DNA of 64,000 nt from Cryptomeria japonica (lineage: Eukaryota > Streptophyta > Pinopsida > Cupressales > Cupressaceae): positions 304,023,450 through 304,087,449 of the forward strand of contig NC_081408.1 in NCBI RefSeq assembly GCF_030272615.1. Reading direction: 5' to 3'. The position numbers and the translations under genes are program-made. Positions 21,289 through 30,740 of this stretch are shown piece by piece. Position 1 is the stretch's first letter. The number at the start of each line of letters is the position of its first letter. The notes below the pieces were generated by a model, which saw nothing but the letters and a program-made list of their open reading frames with translations, was not told where the DNA came from and did not search any database.

Positions 21289-22308
21289 TTGTCATCCTTT
21301 AGGTTGCATTTGTCAATCCCATTAGTTGCATTTCATAGTGACATGTTTGTTGAAATGAGGTCTCATCCTTCTTACGAAGCCATGTCATCACAATTGAGAA
21401 ATCAATCATGTCAATCCAATCTCTACATTTCTCAGAACTTGGATCAAACTTATCATGATGATGTAAATGTCCAAATACAAAAACTAGAGGAGAAACTAGC
21501 TCAAGAAAATGAGATATTGGAACAAAGAGTGAAAAACATTGAGAAGAATAGATCACAAATGTCCAAAATGTTTCAAAAATTTCCAGGTCAAAATCCAAAG
21601 ATTGAGCCAATTGATGTAAGATCTCTTCTTGAACGATCAGACATACCAGCTCTCCTCTCCCAAATAGAGATGATGAAACAATTTCAAGAAAAGAGACAAC
21701 ATCAATTTCAACATTATGTGCCTCCACAACAAGAACAAGAAGGTGTTTACTATCAATCAGATTTTCAACCAATACAACCAATGGTTCAACCAATTGTTCA
21801 ACATATACAACCAATACAACCAATGGTCCAATTTCAACAATATGTCCAACCAACTATACAATGTCCACAAATAGTTCAACCAATGGTGGAATATCAACAA
21901 GTTCAATCAACATATCAATGTCAACAACCACAACCAAACATTCAAAAACAAAGGTTGCAACACACACCAAGACAAATTTTGAACATGTCAAACCAATTTG
22001 AGCAACATCTAGTTCAAAATCAAAACATGACATTAGATCAGAACCAACTCCTTGCCAAACAAGTTCAAATTCTAGATACAACTATGTCAAAACCTCGAAA
22101 GAAAGGTGGCTTTATTGCAATGATCTTAAGGAAATTACCAAGTGAGTTATTTGAGGAAGATCAAAATAATACACTTATGTCTAGCAATGCCTCATCCCCT
22201 CGCAAACAAATTGACTCTCCAGTGGCATCTATCCCTACACCTTTAGAAGTTGCGCAAGAACCTTCCATATTGTCCTCATCAAACAATACACCCAAGGGCT
22301 ATCCATAA
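21289..22308 (+). pseudogene. E1 gag-like Gln-rich coiled-coil protein
   Basis: A 339-residue open frame. The start is uncertain; an internal Met (MFVEMRSHPS, 21343) is as likely. The first third is a coiled coil (IQKLEEKLAQENEILEQRVK), then ERSDIPALLSQIEMMKQFQ. Residues about 140-225 are built of Gln/Pro/Val repeats such as QPIQPMVQPIVQ. The C-terminal part has KKGGFIAMILRKLPSELF. Its place after the leader and before the Pro-rich ORF suggests a gag position, but no zinc knuckle is seen; the E2 counterpart has one. It ends GYP, where a frameshift separates it from the next ORF. Function inferred only from position. Confidence 0.5.
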
Positions 22309-22373
22309 TTGATTGCCACGATAACCCAATTCATGATGCACATCCTTGTCATGTTTGAAAAATACAAGACCCA

Positions 22374-24190
22374 ATGCCACCATGCACTTTATTGCCATTA
22401 CCTATTTTAGAGGACCCCATTCCCTCTTCCTCATGTTCATGCATTGATTCCTTGCCAGAATCCATCACAAATGTTCAAAGTAAATTTCCTTCATTCCAAA
22501 ACATTGATTCCTTATCAGAATCCTCCACGCATATCCAAAATCCAACCTCATGTCAAGAGGATAATTTAGAGCGCGAAGAAATGAGTCCTAAAGAAAATCA
22601 ATATCAAGATCCTAAAACCTTATCATCCCATCCAATTGTTGACCAAGATCCCATTTCCCCAGACACTCATGATGATTCCCCTATTCTTGTCCATCCTATC
22701 CAAAGTCCTATTGACACTCCATTCCCTGGGCAAGATCAAGATATCCCAGTTCATCCAATCCCAAACGATCCCCTTCCATTTCATGAACACAATGTCCTTT
22801 CAAATCCCATTGACATTCCACTTCCTGAGAAAGATCAAGATATCCTTTCCATCCTTCATGATGATCCCATTGAAAGTCAAGAGCAAAGAACCTTTAAAGA
22901 GGATTCCAATGATCTTCCTCCTTGTCAAGATCAAATTATTCCTTCAGATCCTCCACAAGATCCACTTGTTCCTCCATCTCCACATCCTAATGCTCCATAT
23001 ACACTCCAAGATTGTATTTCTTGTGATGATCCCATTATTTCTCCCATTCCATCTCTTGAAGAGCCTATCATTGAACCATGTCCACTATACAATCCTAGTC
23101 TCTCTCATGATCCTAATCCCTCTCATGATTCTAACGTGTCAATGCAAGATGTTCATGAACCCTCAACATGCATAATGGGTTCTTCCACTTTGGTGCAATC
23201 TAATCCACTTCAAGATCTCATTATTTCTCTCATATCATATCCACCTCATACTGGACTCGCGTCTTCTTCCCAAAGAAAAGAGTATCTTACAAGTCAAGAT
23301 ATTCATAAAGGCAAAGGAGTAGATCTCCATAAGCAAGAATCGCTCCATATCAAATAAGATCTTAAGGGTTATGTCTACACAACTCACTCTCAAGACGTGG
23401 GTACCCCTACTAAATCCAATATCCCTTCAAAATCCAAACATATCCCTTCCCCATCATCCCTTCCATCCATCTTAGGCCCTTATATCCCTTTGTCCTCTAT
23501 GAAAGGTTAGCAAAGGCACACATCCTTGAGTAAATTTCATCAATCCAAAAGAAGTCCACTTCATTCCTATCCATCCATGCATTCCTTTCCCCCTCCAAGC
23601 AATTTGGATGCCAAGTATAAAAGTCATAAGTCTAAAAATCCACATGTATTCAAGGATCAACATGTCCAATATAATCGACATGTCAAAACAAAGAACAATA
23701 TGATCTATAAAGAAAAGGAAAAATCCAAAAGGCCACAAAGGCCCACTGAGCAAAATAAAGAAAAGTCAAAATTTATATGGGTTCCTAAATCCCTTGTGCA
23801 AGCAATGCACTCCAAGGAACCACAAAAGCATGAAAAATCAAAAACCATGTGGATCCCTAAGTGGCTCCTTGAAGCACAAAATCCTAAAGAAACATCCAAC
23901 TTGGCATCCAAAGTTGCTATTCCTCCATCCAAACCTCTCAAATTTGTTCCTCCATCACCTTCTTCATCCATTTTGGGCCCTTATGTCCCAAAATCCCAAG
24001 CTATTCCTTTTTCAAAATCTCAATATCCAAAATAAATCTTTCCTCCATCAGTCCATCACCCCTCAAGGTGTGTGCCAATGTCGATCTTGCCTTCATTTCC
24101 ATCCACTGAAGCCCAATTCTTCCAATACCCTACCTATTATCCAATGCATATTTTCCATCCTTCCATCCCTTTGATCCAATCCTTTGCATA
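22374..24190 (+). pseudogene. E1 Pro/Ser/Asp-rich ORF conserved in E2
   Basis: One frame with stops at 23355-23357 and 23508-23510 and an end at 24033-24035; similarity to E2 runs to about 24180. The N-terminal half is low complexity built on D-P-I-x and QDQ repeats (SHDDSPILVHPIQSP, LPPCQDQIIPSDP, PYTLQDCIS). The second half is basic with conserved patches: HKGKGVDLHKQE, LPSILGPYIP, PPPSNLDAKYKSHKS, NRHVKTKNNM, WVPKSLVQAMHS and MWIPKWLLEA. E2 has the same patches in the same order (48241-50031). I recognise no enzyme or binding motif. It replaces pol in both elements, so it is the family's defining protein. Confidence 0.6.
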
Positions 24191-24462
24191 AATCCTCGCC
24201 TTAGTTTCATCTTATTTTCCATGTCCTTATCCTACCAACGTCTTTGAGCATGCTTTTAAAGGTCATGGTCCATTTTTTTCAAGGCTACTATCCAAACAAA
24301 AAGATGTTTGAGTCCTTCTTTCATCCCCTATCATGTGTCCATTTTCAACTAAAATGTCAAAATACAAAAAAAAAAATTTGAAAAATTCAAAAAAATCAAA
24401 AAAAAAAAAAGTGAAAAAAAAAAAGAAAAAAAAAATGTAAAGCAAAAATAATTCGCCCTCTA

Positions 24463-24541
24463 GTGAAAACCTGGTAAACAGGCACCTTGGGCAAGTACCG
24501 TGATGAAAACCTAGCAAACAGGCATCATGCGTAATCTATGA
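24463..24541 (+). other. Conserved structured block E1-CB (two GTGAAAACC units)
   Basis: Two units, GTGAAAACCTGGTAAACAGG and GATGAAAACCTAGCAAACAG, about 40 bp apart, follow an A-rich tract. The same block is at 50311-50392 in E2. The first unit can form CCTG(GTAAA)CAGG at 24470-24482; E2 has ACCAC(TTCTT)GTGGT at the same place, so both stem sides changed together. It lies outside any ORF. An RNA element is likely; its role is unknown. Confidence 0.55.
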
Positions 24542-26597
24542 ACTTCTTGCATACCACACTTGGGGGCAGGTTTCCTCCTTCATATCCTATTGCCCTTCAT
24601 TATCCTATCATACCATGTCATTACCCCTTCATATCCTATTGTCCCTCATGTCTAGTTTCCCTTTCCACCTTTTGATCTTGACAAGGCTAAGGATCGTCAT
24701 GAGCATCATGTATCTTGTTTGCAGCTTTTAGTCCATCATAGCTTTTGGTCTTTATCCATTTGCTTATTGCAAACTTTCATCCATATTCTCTGTCTTATTG
24801 CAACTTTCTGCCACTATCCCATATCCTATCCCAACTTTCAATCCATGGCCCTTATCCATTCTTAGTCTTGCTTATCCTATCCATATCTTATCACTATCCA
24901 TACACTCTTTCTATCCCTTGATCTTGATCTGACATAAGGATGCAAAATTTAAACATGGTTTCAAAAACCTCGGCATGTCCCTCATGCCATGTCATTGCTT
25001 TACATTGTCATATCCAGTCTCTTGTCCCATCATGTCATAGCCCTTGAAAATTGCATCTGTATTGTCTCCATAATAAAAGGCCTTTGTCTTCCCTCTATCC
25101 ACCAACATTTCAGAAAGCCTATTTATTCACCTATCATATTCCTTTCCTTGCTAGACACTGGGGGCAAAATAATTCAAAAAAATCAAAAAATGTCCTGAAT
25201 AAATCATAAAAATTGAAAAACGTCCTGTAAAAATCCAAAAAAAATCAAATAATGTCCTGAAAAAATTCAAAAAAATTGAAAAACGTCCTGAAAAAATCCA
25301 AAAAAATCAAATAATGTCCTGAAAAAATCCAAAAAAAATGAAAAATGTCCTGAAATAATTCAAAAAAAATTGAAAAATGTCCTGAAATAATTCAAAAAAA
25401 AATTGAAAAATATCCTGAAATAATCCAAAAAATTGAAAAACGTCTTGAAATAATCCAAAAAAATCAAATAAAGTCCTGAACAAACAAACAAAAAAAATTT
25501 TCAAAACATCAAAATCCAAAAACAAGCATTTTGCAATAAATGATCCCTCTATGCATAAGACAGATCACTGAGTATACATCCAATGACTCGCAATCCAACA
25601 TTGTGCTTTAATGAAATCAGGCATTAATAGTTGAACTCTTTCCATCAAACCAGACATTCAAACTGGTCACAGTTGTCATATCAATCGAACGTTACCATCA
25701 ATCTCATTTGTCCTTGTCTCTACTATCATGGGTCTTATACAGGGTGTGGTATGCTCGAAACCAGACTGTGTCCTATCTTAGATGAGGTACTGCATGTCCT
25801 GAAACTAGACAGCATGATCGTCCTATCAGCACTTTCAACTTTTGACAATGAAGATCAAGATGTTTTTTTGATTTGTTGGAATTTGTGCATCTTATCTTTT
25901 TACTGATTTATCTTTGGCTTCGATCAGGTTCCTATGTTGCTCGATGATGTCACTGAGTGATTTAGAGTGACCGGGATGGTTCATGGTCCTTTTCTTTTTG
26001 GTTGTGATCGCTGTTTGTCTGTGATGTGTCTGTCTTTTGCAAAAAGGGTTGCATTTTAGCTCTGGCCTTCCATGCCATGATGCTACGCATCCATTTTGCT
26101 ACATTAAAATAAAGGTTCTCACCTACAAAATGCATTACTGAAAGCAAGTTTTTCTTTGTCTCTAACTGTCCTATGTTTCATTTCTTCTTACTAACATTTC
26201 TTCCATCAGTTCGGATAGTCAGTTTGGTCTAGTGCTCCGATTTCTTTACGCACATATACTGCATCCTGCATTCATTGGTCAGTACATTTGCATTATATCA
26301 AGCATCACATCAAGCATTTTATCCATTTCATATTATCAATGCATCAAAAACACATAAAAAATACATCCATACATGTTCCACAATGGTACATAAATAGTGC
26401 ATAAATCATCCATACATGGAAAATCACATTATTCATAACATATTGCATCCCATCATATCGATGCATATCATATCATATGTCACAATAATATCGGAGTATA
26501 AAATTGGACTGTCTATCCTAAGTATGGCCTGCAGGCTGACCACAAAATGTCAAAATACATAATGTCCATTGTCTGTCCTAAGGAGCACGTGCCTCTG
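24542..26597 (+). other. E1 non-coding interior with C/T-rich and A-rich low-complexity sequence
   Basis: No coding motif seen. 24580-25000 is rich in CCTATC/CCATATC phrases. At 25150-25490 about a dozen 25-30 bp units of the form AAAAATCCAAAAAAATCAAA plus TGTCCTGA repeat. GCTAGACACTGGGGGCAAA just before them (25152 region) is shared with E2 near 50942. 26200-26480 is rich in CATATCA/CATCAT phrases. Confidence 0.5.
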
Positions 26598-28383
26598 TCA
26601 CTGGGTGCTCCCTCTGTCCTCCTCATCCTTGCCATGTCTCATGGATGATGTCCCTCCTGGTCTTGGTTGTGGTGGTCTCATAGGTCCACTCACCCCCAAG
26701 CTGCTCAATGACCTCCGAGAGCGTGCTCTGCTCTCTGTCCTCAATCGTGCTCGATATGAAGGTGCTCTCTGCTCTGGTGGAACTGCACTCTCATATAGTG
26801 TCCTCCAATGGCGTATCTCCTCTCCAGTCTCTACCAGCATCTGTGTCATCTCCCGTGCACTGGCATCCCGGATCGACCCAATATACTCAGTGACTCTCTG
26901 TTCCTCATATTGTGCCTGAGCTATTGCTATATCCTGAGCCGCTATGAGTCTGGCTATCTCTACTCTGAACTAATCTTGTTGTCTCTCTAATGTCGCAATA
27001 TGATCCTGCTGACTCACTATGGTAGCCCTGCACATCTCCATCTCCTTTGTCCTAGCTGTCTCCGGCTCTATGGGTATATCCTGCAATGCCTCCTGATCGC
27101 CTGAATCTGGCTCATCCTCATCATCCCCATCCTCATCTCCATCCTCATCATCCCCCTCATCCTCATCACCATCCTCATCCTCCTCATCCTCATCCTCTCC
27201 ATCCTCCTCTCCAGCGAGTGGGAAGTCCTCCTGTCGCCTAGGTACTGGAATATCCGGATCTGTCAATGGCACTGGCCATCGTCATGCAAACCATCTCTCA
27301 TACTCCTCTGTCATCTCGGCGTCTACCACATCTAATCTCCAATCCCACTATCTCTGTTGTAGCCGTGAGAAGTCCGTATATGCTATGTGTGGCTAAATCA
27401 TACTCCCCCACTGACTCATCTCTCTGTGAGATCGGGCAAACTGTGCAGTCCTCCTAGGTACATCCTGCCTCTCTCCAAACTGTCATCTGACTCTCTTTGG
27501 TAGGTACAACTCAATCACTCTCTGGTGATTCACTGGTCACCCAATCAGGTACCTCTCCTATCTGCAATACGGTAGCTCCTCACTATCATCTGACCATCTA
27601 GGGCAATCACGATATGGCCTCCATGTGAACTCTCTCAGTCTATCTAGCTCATGTCGCCAATATAATATGTATCCAAAAGGACCCTATCTCAGTGCTCCAC
27701 CATAGCAGTACACATATGGTCAATGTGGTACTACCTGTCTCTCTGTAATCGGTCGACATATGGCTATGTGCTCAAATGCACATACCTGTAGCAATGTAAC
27801 CCCACAGCTCAAAGTCTGAACTCCCTGATATGCTATCTGATGCAACTAAAAATATAGCATAGCTAGTACACATGGTCCCCATGCGTACTCTGTCCCCTCT
27901 CTTGCCATCCGCTCTAGCACTCTTCCCCATCCAATAGGGAATCCATGTCCTCGTCTATCTCCTGCTAGTAGGCATGCTATCACCACATATTGTCAATCAT
28001 ACTCTGATGCCATGGTCTCCCAGCCAATCTCCCTCTCTACAATATCCAAATCATCTGCATCACACTCAAATAATCTGTACAATGCATCTCTCCCTATCAC
28101 TGGGTCATACTCTACCATCTCTCCATGAATTAGAATGCGGAGGATACGCCATACATCCTCCAGTGTCACCGTCGCCTCTCCAGTCGCCAGATGGAATGAG
28201 GAGGTCTTTGAATACCAATGCGGTAAGCAGTCCTGTGTTTGCCCTAATCTCGGGCATGAATGTGACATAGTATATCCTAAGTCCTGCTAGTGTATCTTTG
28301 TCTATGCTCCTGAGTCTATGTCGTAGCATGAAGCAGTCAGGTCGGTTCTCCCGCGTGATCAATGGATATTGTCAACTCTGCAT
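26598..28383 (-). pseudogene. Antisense plant mobile domain (PMD, aminotransferase-like) gene inside E1
   Basis: Reading - strand from an ATG at 28383: MQS, stop, then QYPLITRENRPDCFMLRHR and MPEIRANTGLLTAL, a frameshift near 28230, then the PMD hallmark SSFHLATGEATVTLEDVWRI, HGEMVEYDPVIG and IGWETMASEYD. The same frame runs on with scattered stops to 26598, about 595 codons in all. After the PMD comes a nearly pure Asp/Glu tract (about 27220-27080), a short coiled coil (TIVSQQDHIATLERQQD) and an Arg/Ser-rich tail. PMD proteins occur as host nuclear proteins (MAIN/MAIL type) and in plant transposons. The gene is antisense to E1, between its coding part and the 3' LTR. Absent from E2. Its role for the element is not known. 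Confidence 0.75.
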
Positions 28384-29133
28384 CACAATTGGGGCACATT
28401 TTGTCAGTTTTAGGGTTTGCTCCTACAGGTTGCATTTCCTCATTTTCATGTCCAATCAGGGTATTTTTCATCTAATCTGACCTATCCTACCCTTATCCTC
28501 CCTTTTCGGATCATTTGCATGTTGTTTTGGACCAAATTGAGTTGCCAATGCACAATTGCGCCTATGTCACATGTCCTGCGCCTGTGTCTCCCTACACAAG
28601 TGCAGAAGACCCTACACAAGCACAGGATTCACCCTACACAAGCGCAGGAGTCCCTTTCTGCATCCCCTGTGGGCCCCGCAATGTCCCGCAAGCAAGTTAA
28701 ATTCATGAAATTGAAAACATGGATTTTTGAGATACATACTGCTGCTCGTGCATTGTCTGATCATCTGAATGTGCGTACATGTTCTCCAAGGTGATCTGCC
28801 CTTGGAATGTTCACCATCTCTCTGCAAGTGTCCTTTTCCAGAGCAACAAATACTCCTCTTTGGCTACTGCAAATGAGCAATTTTCACTCTCTTTGCCTCA
28901 TTTATAGATCTTTGTTAGTGCATAGATGGACGTGCACCCTCTCCATCTTATGTTGGTCATAGTCTTTTGCATCTTTAATTGCTTGTCCTTCATGTGTCCG
29001 ATATCCGATTATCAGTCCGTTCGATCCTATCATTTTTATCGATCAATTGGCCTATTTTCTGCATGTTTCTGGCTAATTCCTCGAGGAGGCATGCATATGT
29101 CATTGTTAGTGTCTGGGGCATTTTCATTATTGT
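28384..29133 (+). other. E1 region between antisense gene and PPT
   Basis: No ORF with recognisable content. At 28593-28650 three CCCTACACAAGYGCAG-like units repeat; they are the reverse complement in wording of the GCCTGTGT units in the leader (19450-19548). If the antisense gene had its own promoter it would lie here; I see no convincing TATA box. Confidence 0.4.
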
Positions 29134-29134
29134 T

Positions 29135-29180
29135 CTTTGAAACAATGCTTAAAATCGCATTGTCTCAAAGAGGGGCAAAA
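29135..29180 (+). other. Hairpin overlapping the polypurine tract of E1
   Basis: CTTTGAAACAATGC (29135-29148) pairs with GCATTGTCTCAAAG (29157-29170) at 13 of 14 positions around an 8-base loop. The 3' arm runs into the PPT AAAGAGGGGCAAAA (29167-29180) that directly precedes the 3' LTR. E2 has the same arrangement at 53515-53560. Confidence 0.75.
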
Positions 29181-30740
29181 TGTAGACACCTAAAAATGGT
29201 CAACGCTTGTGGAATCGTACTTTAACATTTACGCATTGCCTTATTTTAGGATTTTTGCATCGCATTAACATTTCTCCTATGTCATGCACTTGGTCTTTAT
29301 CATTTGCGAGCATCGAGTCTTTCTTCTACATTCTTCATTCGTCTCGCTCTCACATTTGGTCTTGTCGACAACACTCTCCAGTCATGATTTTGATCGATTT
29401 TATCCTATCACATCAATGTGCGTGCTCATTTGTCATCATTTTGGACATCATCAATCCTAATTAGGGTTTTGTCCTCTTATCAATCTTATCATCTGGTAGT
29501 CATTTTGTCATCAATCCTTATCATTTTCGATTTTGTCATTTTGCATTATCATTTTCAATCTTGTCATTTTGCAATCAATTTGTCATAGATCGTCGTCCTT
29601 CTCAATTATGTCAATTTGGATCAATTAGTCATTGTTCCTCGTCAATTAGCGCATTTATCACATTGGTCCTTTGTTAATCAAGAATCATAATCAAATCAAT
29701 TTTACATCAAGACCTAATTATCATTCTTGCATTGCTAATTCATCTTCTAGGGTTAATAAATTATTTATTTATCCTAAGTCTTCTCATCGCAATTAAATGT
29801 TTAATTTAATTGGCTAATTATTCCTCTTTTTGTGAATTAATTAATAAATGACAAATTATTAATTAATTCCCTAATCTTTCATCAATTTCTAAATTCCCTC
29901 TTGTGAATTAATTAATAAATGACAAATTATTAATTAATTCCCTAATCTTTCATCAATTTCTAAATTCCCTCTTTGTGAATTAATTAATAAATGAAAAATT
30001 ATTAATTAATTCACTAAATTCCTAATTTCCTCATTTTTCTAAATTCTAATTTCCTAATTTTCATCAATTTCTTAATTCCTAATTTCTTAATTCCTCTTTT
30101 TCTAATTTTCTAATTTTCTAATTCCTAATTTCTTTTCTCTCCTATTTTTCTCCTAACTTCGTGGGAATGACATAGAAATTTGTCATAATTTGTCATAATT
30201 GACAATCAATCAATTTTTGACATAGAAGTTTGTCATAATTTGTCATAAACTATCAATCAATCAATTTTGCATAGAAAGGGCATAATTTGTCATAAATTTG
30301 TCATAATTGACATAATTGATTTGCAATTTCCATTTGAATCTCATCATGCTAATTTGATCATCTCTCCAATTTATCTATAAATTGGATGAATTTCTTCAAT
30401 CCCAGCTAATAATGAGAATAATCACATTATCAATGAGAATAATAATCACTTTGTCGAATCAATCATGCTTCGAGTACCCTTGCACCATGATCTTGTTTAT
30501 TTGCTTTCATCTCATGTGAGTGCACTTGAAGGTGAGATCCACAAACAAAGGCTATTTGGAGAGGAAAGAAGAACAATGGAGCCGCATGAAGGAAGCATTC
30601 AGATCTACATTTGGTTTGCATAATATTTAGTTTTGAATGTTTTGTCTTTATGTCTTTATTGAGTGTGTTTAGGATAGATCACTACATTTGAGCTTTCGTG
30701 ATTGAGCTATGACTAATTTTGATATGCTTTGATGATTTCA
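29181..30740 (+). repeat. 3' LTR of E1
   Basis: Nearly the same sequence as 17695-19310. It has two rather than three of the 50-bp units (30169, 30219), lacks a short segment present near 18165-18185, and carries small substitutions. The TATA palindrome is identical (30366-30385). It ends GATGATTTCA, and LINE coding sequence starts at the next bases. Confidence 0.85.

Larger units (their letters stand above)
17695..30740 (+). mobile_element. E1: large LTR retrotransposon without pol, carrying an antisense PMD gene
   Basis: Two closely similar terminal repeats (17695-19310 and 29181-30740) both start TGTAGACACCTAAAAATGG and end CA, and a PPT (AAAGAGGGGCAAAA) precedes the 3' copy. The 10-kb interior has a leader, a gag-like Gln-rich ORF, a Pro/Ser/Asp-rich ORF, a structured block, A-rich tandem repeats and, antisense, a PMD gene. 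I see no protease, RT, RNase H or integrase. E2 at 44070 is a relative. Flanks differ (chromovirus left, LINE right) and GTTTC/GCTTA is not a target duplication. Probably a non-autonomous Ty3/gypsy derivative, perhaps of the Tat group, where antisense ORFs are known. Confidence 0.8.

Noticed and set aside
21299-22081. Antisense open frame opposite the E1 gag-like ORF
   Set aside because: Its Val/Leu-rich translation mirrors the CAA-rich codons of the Gln repeats on the + strand; it has no motif of its own.
24366-24440. Poly-A tract as a retrogene or LINE tail
   Set aside because: It is an internal A-rich run shared with E2 at the same place before the conserved block, with no 3' end of a gene before it.
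25150-25490. Regularly spaced repeats resembling a CRISPR array
   Set aside because: Units are A-rich, vary in length (25-30 bp) and have no distinct spacers; the window is plant nuclear DNA. It is a simple minisatellite within E1.
26569-28270. Several + strand open frames opposite the PMD gene
   Set aside because: The - strand carries the recognisable PMD motifs in one frame over 1.7 kb; the + strand pieces are Ser/Leu/Cys-rich mirrors.
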